DNA from: Combretum micranthum
Lineage: Eukaryota; Streptophyta; Magnoliopsida; Myrtales; Combretaceae
Length of the DNA: 64,000 bases
Direction: 5' to 3'
Assembly: GCA_024138025.1 (NCBI GenBank)
Contig: JAMXBD010000969.1
Coordinates: 250,501 to 314,500, forward strand
The position numbers and the translations under genes were made by a program. Shown piece by piece: positions 13,728 through 25,130 of the stretch (the first letter of the stretch is position 1; the number at the start of each line of letters is the position of its first letter). Under the pieces are notes generated by a model. It did no database searches, was not told the origin of the DNA, and saw only the letters and a program-made list of their open reading frames with translations.

Positions 13728-14143
13728 CACTAATCAAGAAACTATAACTTGAGGAAATGGCTATAAGAAGAGAGCAAGGACATGTCACAACTATGATAAG
13801 AAGTATAGTAGAAATCATAAGTCTAAAGCAAAGTTCTTGCTATTAATTATCGATGGTGATGAAAATATTGTAACCCTACATTTAGTGGAATATATGAATG
13901 ATGATTCAAAGTATAATGTGTGTCACAATAATTATAAGTGCAATGTTGATGGTCCTCCAATTAGTTATCATGCATTATTTGGCATTATTCCAATTCCACA
14001 AACATTGAGATTTATGGCTATGATTCAAAAATTTCAACTTTTAGTCTTAGTTGATAAAGGAAGTACTCATAATTTTGTTCAAACAAGGGTTACTAAACAT
14101 TTAAACTTACCATCACAAAGTTTTAATATGATGACAAGAGATG
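13728..14143 (+). pseudogene. Old gypsy element: zinc-knuckle and protease N-terminal part
   Basis: First piece of a plus-strand Ty3/gypsy polyprotein. A degraded CX2CX4HX4C knuckle (HNYDKKYSRNHKS) is followed by the retropepsin-like sequence LVDKGSTHNFVQ. There the usual D-S-G has become D-K-G. The frame ends at RDV, exactly where the minus-strand chromovirus begins (14144), and the same protease resumes at about 24197. The protease would cut the Gag-Pol polyprotein in the virus-like particle. An in-frame stop in the knuckle region and the catalytic change make it inactive. Confidence 0.75.
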
Positions 14144-17050
14144 TGTAAGGCCCCGGATTTACCCCTATATTTAAAATAGGCAAACCCAGTTCCCCAACCA
14201 CATATAATTTGCAGTATTATATGTAAGGTTGCAATGCATGATCAATTTGCATAGTTATTTGCCTAAATGTCTTATAAGAATAAACTTTATTACTAATAGT
14301 ACATAATACATTCCATCAAATACAACTTTTAACTTCATTACTTCATAAAAGATCCAAACATAATACAACCATATATATATAGACACATACCTACATACAT
14401 ACGTACATACATACATTACAAACAAGACTCGTAAACAAGCCATTTACAAAATATATCAAAAGATAACAAAAATCCTATTAACTAATACATAAGTTTTTAG
14501 AGCATATGTACATATAGCTATTCTATTACATAAGAGTTCCATCAATGCCAAGGCCGTCTCTAATCCTCCCAATAATCTAAGAACTCAAAATCCGATTCAT
14601 ATCCCTTACTTGTATAGAATTCGTCATCCACACCTGAAAAGGATAAAAATATGAGCTAGATGCCAGTAAACAAGTAACAAAAACAAATGCGTAATGGCTA
14701 CACGATCTCAAACTATAATGCAATGTGACAATCATTCACTTATTAAATAATATTTAATCAGTCAAACATCACTGGAGTATTCAAACTCGAACAATAAGGA
14801 TATCTAGGGGTCCTGAGTAACGATCAGGACGCTCAAGGGGTTGATATAAGCAACTCAGATACTTATAACTCCTAGATGATATATCCATAAAAGAGAAAAT
14901 AACTTCATCTAGGGTTAACAATCATTACACAACTTCACTTTCTTAGTCCATAACATCACTTAGTCCAACTGTTCCCATAAACATTTTAACTAAATCATAT
15001 AATTTCATTCTAAGCTTAAGCAAACGTAACGCCGATACCGTTTTCCCATCAGTTACCCGACATACCACTTAGGAAAGTCTTATCAAAAGACAGAGATGGC
15101 CTAAGCGCCTAAACTACTATGCCCCTAATCTGAGTAAGGTGTTGCTCCCTGAACTAGATACCGATTTGCCATCTAGGCCAGTACGGATTTAAACAGCATA
15201 AGAGACATCCAATTCAAACAAAGATTTAAGTTTTTCTATATTAAATTTTATTAAGGATATGCCTATCCTAAGCAAAGAACAAACACGTTACTACGTACCT
15301 GTACTAGCTTGGGAATTAATAGGGTAGCCAAGCGAGGATCAATAACAGTTTAATCAAATTATCACAATTTCACACTTAGTTCAAGCTCAATATCAACTAA
15401 TCTCATACATAACCATTCAAAAAATTCAAATAAGTTATCACAAGATCTTAAAACAAGCAAAGGAAATTATATATACGATATAACTAGTTTTAGCTTAAGA
15501 CTTATAGAAAATCAATAATTTATTAGATCTACAAATATACTTAAATCATACTTAATTATATCACTCAATCATCATTACATATCAAATATCATTAATCATC
15601 TCATTTTAGCTTAAAAAGATTCATTTCATAAGTTAAAACACATTTAACAAACCAATACAAGTTTTTAACTTTGTATTGGGAAGTGTAGCAGTTGGAAATA
15701 ATCAAAATTTAAGCATTGATATTTTTAAAATTTGTAAAAGTTTAAAACATGAAAGTTGTAGATCTCTTTTTAAGCTTTCCAACGCAACTTGAATCACCTC
15801 AAATGGAGGTTGAATGAAAATTTACGATCAAGTTACAAAACAACATCGCAGTAGGGGAAAGATTAAAATCGAAACGCCCTTCCATATGAGGCCGTTTCAA
15901 CCTAATGACATTGCACTTTTCCATCCGAGAGTGATACACCCTTGCATATAGGGCCGTTTCACCATACACACCAACCCCCCCCAACAAAAAAAAATCTAGG
16001 GCCATTTCAACTCAGGAAAAGTGCATTTTCAAGGTCAGAGAATGAAACACCCTTCCATGTGGGACTGTATGACAAGGTGTTTCAAAATTTTTCGCCTTCC
16101 CTTGTTTTAAACACAAATTTTTAAAACTAAACACTTTTAACTTCAACCAAAATACTTTCTTAGCTCTCTATAACTTGATACACAAACTTCACATCATCTA
16201 TTATACATTTCCAACTCATTAAACAACATCATTTCACTTCAATCTCCACCCTCCAATCAATACAACATTTAACACAACTTCAACAAGCTCAACTTCACTT
16301 AACCCTTACTACACCACTCATACATCATTCCATTTTCATCCTCACACTTCAACTACTAAACGTGCATATATTATATTTCATTGGTAGCCCAAACCTTCAT
16401 CAACACATCACCAATATATATACATATTAAATTCACATTTAATATTCTCTACACTATGAAACTTGCATCAAACTTACCTCAAATCTTTGGGCTTGGTTTG
16501 CAAGGCTTTATAATGATATTTTGGTGGCCAACTTACAAGAATTTAGATGTGGATCGTGGTCTTGAAGTTGGGGTAGCTTTAGAAGAGAAAATAAGGGGTT
16601 TTGTGTTTGTTTAGGAGGTTATTTTGAGGGTGGTCTGATTTTGGACGAAAATGGCATATTTTTTTGGCTTAATGTTTATCCAATATTGACTTTTAAGGAA
16701 GCCCACATGAAGTCATAAAGTAGCTTTTTAATTAGGCTTGATTAAGGTTATTAATTTAAGTAAAACAAAGGCATTTAGCTAGTTTTTGGTTTCCAAAAAA
16801 TCTGCCACACTATACTTGAAATATATATATAAATCTAATATTACTCATTTCATATACAATATCAATATGTAAATCAATATTAAGTATTTATTATACTAAT
16901 GCAAACATAATTATTCTACACTACTCAAACATATACATTAAATTACACTAGCTTAATCTATATGTAAAACATGTTATTTATTTATTTTAATAAGCAAGTA
17001 TAATCACTCATATATAATATGATATTGGGAATAAAAACATGACTATTACA
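14144..17050 (-). repeat. 3' LTR of the chromovirus
   Basis: Forward strand starts TGTAAGGCCCCGG and ends GACTATTACA, giving TG...CA ends. It aligns along its length with 21806-24187. That copy lacks about 0.5 kb matching roughly 15963-16480 here. The internal side touches a polypurine tract. It contains the conserved LTR blocks at 14772-14885 and about 15105. Confidence 0.92.
15865..16105. repeat. Palindromic cassette in the 3' LTR
   Basis: Imperfect palindromes with GAAACGCCC/GGCCGTTTC arms, for example 15871-15899 (GAAACGCCCTTCC... GGCCGTTTCA), a GATACACCC... GGGCCGTTTCA unit near 15933-15961, and GAAACACCC... GGTGTTTCA near 16051-16083. They are separated by linkers such as TTTTCCATCCGAGAG. 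Confidence 0.65.
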
Positions 17051-17064
17051 TCCTTCCCTCCTTC
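17051..17064 (-). other. Polypurine tract of the chromovirus
   Basis: Minus strand reads GAAGGAGGGAAGGA directly before the 3' LTR (TGTAATAG...). This is the primer site for plus-strand DNA synthesis in reverse transcription. Confidence 0.85.
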
Positions 17065-17098
17065 ATGAAGTTTCGTCCTCGAAACTTAGCCTACCTTA

Positions 17099-18580
17099 CT
17101 ACTCAAAAAACTCGGGATACAATCTTCTCATCTCGCTCTCCACTTCCCAAGTAGCTTCTCTATCTTCTTGTCCACTCCATTGCACTTTCACCATCGGAAT
17201 CACCTTTCTTCTTAACACTTTATCAACTCTACCTAAGATTTTAATCGGCTTCTCACTTGTTTTTAAATTTGGCAAGATTTATGGCTGATTAACACTGATA
17301 ATTGCATTCGGATTCGAGACACATTTTTGCAATTGGGAAACATGGAATACATCGTGTACTTCTGATAAATACGGTAGTAGTCCTAATCTGTAAGCTAGAG
17401 GACCAATCCTTTCTAACACTTCATAAGGACCGATATATCTTGGGTTTAACTTCCCTTTGACTCCAAACCGAAACACTCGTTTTGTTGGTGATATCTGGAG
17501 AAATACATGCTCACCCACTTCAAACTCGAGAGGTCTTCATCTCCTATCCGTATAACTTTTGTATCTTTCTTGTGCAACTTTCATTCTTTGCTTAACCACT
17601 TGAATCTTGTCAATAGCTTGTTGAACCAATTTCGGACTAATTAATGCTCTTTCTCCTACATCGTCCCAATGTAAAGGTGATCGGTATTTCCTTCCATACA
17701 TAGCTTTATATGGTGCCATCTGAATAGAAAACTGATAACCGTTGTTATAGGCGAATTCAATCAATGGCAAGTGATCATCCCATCACCCTCCAAGATCTAA
17801 TACACAAGCTCTTAACATGTCTTCTAATATCTGGATTGTTCTCTTAGATTGCCCATTTATTTGAGGATAAAAGGCAGTACTAAACTGAAGCTGGGTACCA
17901 AGTGCCATGTGTAAGCTCTTCCAAAGTTTACTAATAAATCTCGTATTTCGATCAGAAGTGATCGTTCTTGGTACACTGTGAAGCCTTACGATTTCCTTGA
18001 TATACGCATGTGCCATTTTCTTTAAGAAATCCCCGACTCGTAAAGGTATGAAATGAGCCGACTTCGTTAATCTGTCCACAATTACCCATATGATCTCATG
18101 CTTTGCAATGGTTCTTGGTAGAGCCGATACAAAATCCATAGTGATATCTTCCCCTTTCCACTTGGGAATAGACAAGGGTTGCAGTTCTCCTTCTGGCCTT
18201 TGATGCTCTATCTTAACTTGCTGACAGGTAAGACATTTTGAAACATAATCCACTACATTTCGCTTTATTCCTTCCCACCAATAATGCTTTTTCAAGTCCT
18301 TGTACATTTTTATACTCCCAAGATGAGCAGAATATAATGAGGAATGTGCTTCTTTTAGAATACCTTCTCTCAAACCATGTATCCTTGGCATATAGATCCT
18401 ATTTCCATGTCTTATCACATTCTCTTCATCTAATCTCAACTCTTTTCTCTTTCCTCCTTTTATAGCTAATGTCAACTTCTCACTTTCTAGATCTTCTTTC
18501 TGACTCTGTTTAATTCTTTCCAAGATTGTAGGCTGTAAAGACAATTGAGCAAGCATCAAATCAACGTTTTCCACTACCAC
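17099..18580 (-). pseudogene. Chromovirus integrase with C-terminal chromodomain
   Basis: Integrase inserts the cDNA into the host chromosome. The chromodomain is thought to steer chromoviruses to particular chromatin. Visible in order: H-H-C-C zinc-binding part (HSSLYSAH... CLTC), the core with MDFVSALP, DRLTKSAHF and TSDRNTRF, then QINGQSKRTIQ, where the usual catalytic glutamate (QSE) is lysine. Next comes a C-terminal GPYEVLERIGPLAYRL block and HDVFHVSQL. Last is a chromodomain-like block (IPMVKVQWSG, then EATWEVE) ending at a TAG at 17099-17101. Frame breaks occur near 17775, 17525 and 17279. The lost glutamate alone should abolish activity. Confidence 0.85.
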
Positions 18581-18960
18581 AATTTCAATGCTAGTATCAC
18601 TGCTGCTAATTCCAAATCGTGAATGGGGTAGTTCTCTTCATGTGGTTTCAACTATCTTGACGCATATGCTATAACTTTCCCATCTTGCATGAGTACACAA
18701 CCTAACCCTTGAATAGATGCATCGCTAAACACCACAAACTCCTTCCCACTAACTGTTAAGACTAAGATTGGCGCAGATACCAATCTCTCTTTAAGTTCTT
18801 GAAAACTCTGTTCACAACTATCATTCCAATCAAATTTAGCATGCTTTCGAGTCAATTTGGTTAAAAGATGCTATCTTTGAGAATCCCTCTACAAATCTTC
18901 GATAGTATCCTGCTAAACCTAGAAAACTTCTTATCTCAACACATTAGTTGGCCTTGGCCA
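18581..18960 (-). pseudogene. Chromovirus RNase H region
   Basis: Reads TRKHAKFDWNDSCEQSFQEL, then APILVL and FVVFSDASIQGLGCVLMQ, ending VIAYASR. This is the connection and RNase H N-terminal part of gypsy Pol, with the catalytic-type D of SDAS visible. RNase H removes the RNA template during cDNA synthesis. The reading frame is lost near 18650 and upstream near 18856. Confidence 0.82.
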
Positions 18961-19804
18961 CTTTAACACAGCTTCAATCTTTTTAGGATCTACAGTTACT
19001 TTTTCTCTAGATATGATATGCCCTAGGAAAGATATTTCCTCAAGCCAGAAACTACATTTATTGAATTGGGCATAAAGTTTTTTTCCTCGGAGTCTTTGCA
19101 AAAAAGCTTAAGATGTTCTTTATGTGATTCCGTGAATAGATCAGAATGTCATCAATGAACACAATTACAAATGAATCCAATTAATCCTTGAATATACGGT
19201 TCATCAAGTCCATGAATGCTGCTGGGGCGTTCGTTAATCCGAATGGCATAACAAGGAATTCGAAATGGCCATATCTTGTACGAAATGCCGTCTTTGGTAT
19301 GTCTTCAGGCTTGATTCTCAACTGATAGTATCCTGATCTCAAATCAATTTTTGAAAAACACCGTGGCTCCCTTCAATTGATCAAATAAATCATTAATCCT
19401 AGGCAAAGGGTATTTATTCTTGATTGTGACTTGATTCAACTCTCTATAGTCAATACACATTCACAAAGTCCCATCCTTTTTCTTCACAAATAATATAGGT
19501 GCCCCCCATGAGATATACTTGGTCTAATAAAAACGATATTTGGTAACTCTTGCAACTGTAACTTCAATTCCCTTAAATCAGTAGGTGTTATTCTATATGG
19601 AGCTTTGGAGATAGGAACCGTTCCAGATAGAACTTCAATCCTGAACTCAATCTCCCTATCCAGAGGTAAACTAGGTAACTTCTCGGGAAATACATCATTG
19701 AACCCATTCACTGTTGGCACTAACTTGATATCTCCTTCCTCATTACTTACTATAGCTACCATTGATCTTTCCTACAATTCCATGGAACTTATACTCCTAA
19801 GCCT
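18961..19804 (-). pseudogene. Chromovirus reverse transcriptase
   Basis: Motifs in order on the minus strand: FNDVFPEKLPSLPLDREIEF, APYRI, FIRPSISHGG, then in shifted frame [39 protein letters not shown] and FVIVFIDDILIYS around 19125-19170, with the two catalytic aspartates kept. An in-frame stop lies just before the IDDIL block, and a frame shift lies between the N-terminal part and DLRSGYY. The catalytic core is thus better preserved than the protease or integrase active sites. Confidence 0.87.
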
Positions 19805-20338
19805 CTACCTTTCCAACATACAAGTAAACCTTCCCTCTTTCAAAGAAAAACTTAGCTCCGCCTTACTACAATCAATTGTGGCCTTATATCGATTCAGCCA
19901 ATGCATTCCCAAAATCACATCAAAATCAAACAAAGGTAACACAATCATGTCTACAGGCATGCTCACACTGGAAATTAAAACATTCACATTTCTACATATA
20001 CATGGTTGTCTAGTCTCAACCATCAAAGGAGTATTTACACACATCATGCGATCATTCAAGATCTTAGGAACAAGCTCACATTCATTCATGAAATTCTCAG
20101 ATATGCAAGCATGTGTTGCTCTCATATCAATCAATACATATGCATTTCTATTGGAAACATTCAAAGTACCTGCCAAAGTGTCTACAAAGGGAGTATCTTC
20201 AACTTGTTGCAAGGTAAAGACTCGAGCATTCACCTTTCCCTTCTCTAAATTAATTCCACCTTGGTTGTTGGGGCAGTCCTTATAATTAGAGATGTGATGA
20301 CCCCTTTGTTTGCAATAGGCACAAAATATTGGTGGCAA
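19805..20338 (-). pseudogene. Chromovirus zinc knuckle and aspartic protease
   Basis: An open stretch of 177 codons. It begins with a knuckle-like CAYCKQRGHHISNY, in which the last cysteine is replaced. Then comes the retropepsin block YVLIDMRATHACIS, where the family signature is D-S-G-A, so S-G has become M-R. The flap and C-terminal block follow: PVDMIVLPLFDFDVILGMHWL. The change at the active site should destroy proteolysis, although the frame stays open. Confidence 0.83.
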
Positions 20339-21514
20339 CTTCGGATTCTTGTACTCAGAAGATATGTCTCACTTGTCCACATGTGAAAGATGCACCAGGT
20401 GTCCACTTGCATTCAGATATATCATGGGGTCCATAGCACCGAAAGCACTTTTTCTCAAATATAGGATTCAGAGCTTTGAATGCCTTCTTTCCCAAATAAG
20501 GTTTCTTTCCTTTTCCTTGGTAGTTTGATCCTTCTGCCCATGCCTTGATAACTACTATAAGAAGAAGTCGGTGAAGGTATTTTTCCAGAAATGCAGCTCT
20601 TTTAGCTCTCTTGACTTGACTATCATTTTGAATCTGTTCTACTAACAAAGCCTTGGCAACAGTATTGGCTAGAGTAAGCAATTCAAACTTTTGAACCTCC
20701 CCTTGTATCTCTTTATTCAACCTATTTTGAAGCTTTTGAATTTCATTCTTTCGTCTCTATAATCTCCTCCTGCAAAGCGTAGTAGTTGACAAAACTCAGT
20801 ATAATATTCATCAACTGATTTACTTCCTTACCTAAGGTTCAACCAATCGGCTATCATTCTTTCTCTTACTAAAACGAAAATACTTGGCAAAGAAAGTATC
20901 CTTGAAAGTTGTCTAAGAGATAAGGCTTGCAAATTCCCGCTAGCTAATCTCTACCAATTGTAGGCTTCCTTTTTCATCGTAAATACAACCCAAATCCACT
21001 TTCTTCTCTTCAAGAGTATCACAGGTAGAAAAAGTTTTCTCTTACTTTTCAATCCAACTCTTGGTTATAGTCGGGTTGGTACTTGTTCCGTCAAAATTGG
21101 GAACCAATTTGCTGAAACCATGTAACTTCATCTGAGTAGCTTGATCATTAGCTGGTAGGTTATCATTTTGTCTCATTCCTTGTTGATTGCTTTGTTGCAT
21201 GAATTGTTGCTGCTATTGATACATCATCACTTGACATTGTTGCATCATAGCCATCATATCCCTGAATATGCCATACATTGATGCCGGGTTGTCCATAGTC
21301 TCTTGAGACATCGGTAGAAAGGTCAGGATTGGAGGAGGCTGTGGAAACTGATTTGGTAGAGGAACTTGTGAAGCTAAGGCTGATGCTGGTGACGGATTAG
21401 CTTTAGTACTAGGAGCAGTAGAAAAGTAGGAGCTACTGTAAAAGATGATTGAGGCGATAGAGGCATATTCTCTCTATTTGATTGCTGATGAGAAGATCCA
21501 CTTAACTTATCCAT
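20339..21514 (-). pseudogene. Chromovirus gag
   Basis: Starts at the ATG at 21512-21514 (MDKLSGSSHQQSNRENMPLS), about 290 bases inside the 5' LTR and in typical position. The C-terminal part (20355-20720) is lysine-rich and carries the knuckle-like CFRCYGPHDISEC. Gag forms the virus-like particle and binds the RNA genome. Stops and frame shifts interrupt the middle, roughly 20720-21480. Confidence 0.75.
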
Positions 21515-21789
21515 CTTAAATATGCATACAGCACATTTATAAAATTTAAATCATCATTACATTTACATTCACTCACATTCACAAGCAATAGCAAACAATT
21601 AAGCAAGCAAAAACAAGCAAACAATAATAGAGGCAAAATAAATAAACAAGCAATTAAAGAACAAGCAATAAAACAAATCAAGCAAACATAAACATTTAAC
21701 AAAACTTAACTCTCTTCTAGTGCAACTATTTGTGTCTAGGGTCAAGTCATGTCTAAATGATAACATTTAAGCAAACAACTATTCAAATT

Positions 21790-21803
21790 AAGCTCTGATA
21801 CCA
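21790..21803 (-). other. Primer binding site of the chromovirus (initiator tRNA-Met type)
   Basis: Minus strand, immediately inside the 5' LTR, reads TGGTATCAGAGCTT, complementary to the 3' end of plant initiator tRNA-Met. Confidence 0.9.
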
Positions 21804-21805
21804 AC

Positions 21806-24187
21806 TGTAAGGCCTCAGATTTATTCCTATATTTAAAATAGGCAAACCCAGTTCCCTAACCACATATAATCTGTAGTATTATATGTAAGGTTATAATCAT
21901 GATCAATTTGTATAGTTATTTGCCTAAATGTCTTATAAGAATAAACTTTATTACTAATAGTACATAATACATTCCATATAATACAACTTTTAAACTTCAT
22001 TACTTCATAAAGATCCAAAATAATACATACATACATACATTACAAACAAGGCTTGTAAATAAGCCATTTATAAAATATATCAAAAGATAACAAAAATCCG
22101 ATTAACTAATACATAAGTTTTCAGAGCATATATGTACATATCGCTATTCTATTACATAAGGGTTCCATCAATGTTAAGGCCATCTTTACTCCTCCCAATC
22201 ATTTAAGAACTTCTCAAAATTCGATCCATATCCCTTACTTGTATCAAATTCGTCATCCACACTTGAAAAGGATAAAAATATGAGCCAGATGCCTAGTACA
22301 CAAGTAATAAAAACAAATGCATAATGGCTCACACGATCTCAAACTATAATGCAATGTGATAATCATTCACTTATTAGATAATCTTTAATTAGTCAAACAT
22401 CACTGGAGTATTCAAACTCCGAACAATAAGGATATCTAGGGTCTTAAGTAACGATCACGACGCTTAAGGGATTGATATAAGCACTCGGATTTATATCTCC
22501 TAGATGATATATCCATAAAAGAGAAAATAACTTCATCTAGGGTTAACAGCCATCACACAACTTCACTTATCTTAGTCCATAACATCACTTAGTCCAATTG
22601 TTCCCATAAACATTTGGACTAAATCATATTATTTTATTCTAAGCTTAAGAAAACGTTACGCCGATACCGTTTTCCCCATCAGTTACTGCCGTATCACTTA
22701 GGAAAGTCTTATCAAAAGACAGAGGTGGCCTAAGCGCCTAAAATACCATGCCTCCAATCCGAGCAAGGTACTGCTCCTCGAACCGGATACCGATCTACCA
22801 TTTAAGCCAGATACAGATTTCAACAGCATAAGAGACATCCAATTCAAACAAAGGTTTAATTTTTTCTATATTAAAATATTAAAGATATGCCTATCCTAAG
22901 CAAAGAACAAACACGTTACTACGTACCTGTACTAGCTCAGGAATTAATGGAGGTAGCCGAGTGAAGATCAATAACTGTTTAATCAAATTATCACAATTTC
23001 GCACTTAGTTCAAGCTCAATATCAACTAATCTCATACATAACCATTCAAAGAAATTCAAATAAGCTATCACAAGATCTTAAAATAAGCAAAGGAAATCAT
23101 ATATATAATATAACTAGTTTTAGCTTAAAACTCATAAGAAATCAATAATTTATTAAATCTACAAATATATACTTAAATCATACTTAATTATATCACTCAA
23201 TCATCATTACATATCAAATATCATTAATCTATCTCGTTTTAGCTTAAAAAGATTCATTTCATAAGTTAAAACACATTTAACAAACCAATACAAGTTTTTA
23301 ACTTTGTTTTGAAAGTGTAGCAGTTGGAAAGAATCAAAATTTAAGTATTGATATTTTTTAAATTTATAAAAACTTAAAACATGAAAGTTGTAGATATCTT
23401 TTTAAGCTTTTCAATGCAACTTGAATCACCTCAAATGGAGGTTGAATGAAAATGTTATGATCAAATTACAAAACAACATCGTAGTAGGGGAAAGATAAAA
23501 AATCGAAACGCCCTCGCATATCAGGCCGTTTGGGAGGCCGTTTCAATCTAGTGACATTGCACTTTTCCATCCGAGAGTGATACACCCTTGCATATAGAGC
23601 CGTTTCCTCCATATACCTCAAATCTTTGGGCTTGGTTTGCAAGGCTTTAGAATAATCTTTTGGTGGCCAACTTTCAAGAATTTAGATGTAGATCTTGGTC
23701 TTGAAGTTAGGATAGCTTTGGAAAAGAAAATAATGGGTTTTGTGTTTGTTTGGGAGGTTGTTTTGAGGGTGGTCTGATTTTGGACAAAATGGGGTATTTT
23801 TTTAGCTTAATGTTTATCCAATATTGACTTTTAAGGAAGCCCACATGAAGTCATAAAGTAGCTTTTTAATTAGGCTTGATTAAGGTTATTATTTAAGTAA
23901 AACAAAGGCATTTAGCTAGTTTTTAGTTTCCAAAAAATCCGCTACACTATACTTGAAATATATATATAAATCTAATATTACTCATTTCATATACAACATC
24001 AATATGTAAATCAATATTAAGTATTTATTATACTAATGCAAACATAATTATTCTACACTACTTAAAAATATACCTTAAATTACACTAGCTTAATCTATAT
24101 GTAAAAGATGTTATTTATTTATTTTAATAAGCAAGTATAATCACTCATATATAATATGATGTTGGGAATAAAAGCATGGCTATTACA
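21806..24187 (-). repeat. 5' LTR of the chromovirus, internally deleted
   Basis: TGTAAGGCCTCAG ... GGCTATTACA. Aligns with 14144-17050 but lacks about 0.5 kb. The breakpoint at about 23605 falls inside the palindromic cassette (…GAGCCGTTTCC then CTCAAATCTTTGGG). On the outside it is followed by TCCTTCCCT, identical to the polypurine-tract bases next to the 3' LTR. Confidence 0.92.
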
Positions 24188-24196
24188 TCCTTCCCT

Positions 24197-25130
24197 GGAA
24201 CTAAAATATTATGTGAAGGAAAGTATATGAACATACTCTGGTTATTCAAGGATATACTTTTGAAATTACATTTCACTATGTTGCCAATTCAAGGTGCAAA
24301 GGTAGTGTTAGATGCCTAATGGCTCTAGAACTTAAGTGAAATCATAGTGGACTACTCTATATTAACACTAAATGTTGAACAAGAAGGGTGTCATATATGT
24401 TTAAAGGGAATTTCCACTCCATTACAATATATTTCCAATCATTAGTTGAAATGATTAATTCAAACAGATGCTATAGCATTTGTTTCCATCTGGTGGCTCA
24501 GGCACATTCACCTTCATTGAGTATCATCAGTAATAGTTTTTACGAAGACATAATGGGCAAATTCTCTAAGGTGTTTGAGACGCTTGCATCATTGCCACTT
24601 ACATCATTAAGTTCAACATAGGATCCATTTGCAGCCAGGTTTGGTCCCTATCAATGAAAAACCATACTGTTATCACATTTAAAAAAAACGAGATTGAAAA
24701 ATAAGTAAAAAACATGCTAAACAAGGGATTATACATAATAGTACTAATAAATTTCATTGGTTGTGTTGTTACTAAAGAAAAAAGACAAATCTTAGCAATT
24801 TTGCATTGATTATAGGGCACTCAACCATGCTACAATTAAAGATCAATTTCTGATACCCATTGTGGATGAATTATTTGAAAAATTACATGGTATATCTTTG
24901 TTTAATAAATTGGATTTGAGAGCAAGGTATCACCAGATAAGATGTTTGTGAGGATTTTGAAAGGACAACATTTAGGACACACAAATGCCATTACAAATTT
25001 CTCGTGATGCCATTCGAGTTAAGCAATGCCCCATCTACTTTCTAGGTTAAAATGAATGGTATTTTCAAACCATTTTTTAGAAAGTTTGCAATTGTTTTTT
25101 TTGTTTATTGGTTTATAGTTAGAATGTGGA
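24197..25130 (+). pseudogene. Old gypsy element: protease C-terminus and reverse transcriptase
   Basis: Continues the protein cut at 14143. GTKILCEGKYMNI and FTMLPIQGAKVVLDA are the C-terminal half of a gypsy protease. FSKVFETLASLP leads into reverse transcriptase: [35 protein letters not shown], then [15 protein letters not shown]. At the Y/F-x-D-D site (about 25080-25115) the two aspartates are gone and a stop follows, so the enzyme is dead. Several other stops and shifts are present. Confidence 0.82.

Larger units (their letters stand above)
14144..24187 (-). mobile_element. Tekay/Del-like chromovirus LTR retrotransposon, nested and defective
   Basis: A near-complete minus-strand Ty3/gypsy element of about 10 kb. 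In element order it has a 5' LTR (21806-24187), tRNA-iMet primer binding site, gag with zinc knuckles, protease, reverse transcriptase, RNase H, integrase with chromodomain, polypurine tract and 3' LTR (14144-17050). A chromodomain after integrase marks it as a chromovirus, and the long LTRs and CX2C knuckles suit the Tekay/Del clade. All genes carry stops or frameshifts. It sits inside the protease of an older plus-strand gypsy element. No 5-bp target duplication is visible. Nine polypurine-tract bases remain outside the 5' LTR. Confidence 0.9.

Noticed and set aside
19605..20285. Long plus-strand open frame of 226 codons
   Set aside because: It lies antisense to the protease and zinc knuckle of the minus-strand chromovirus and has no domain of its own.
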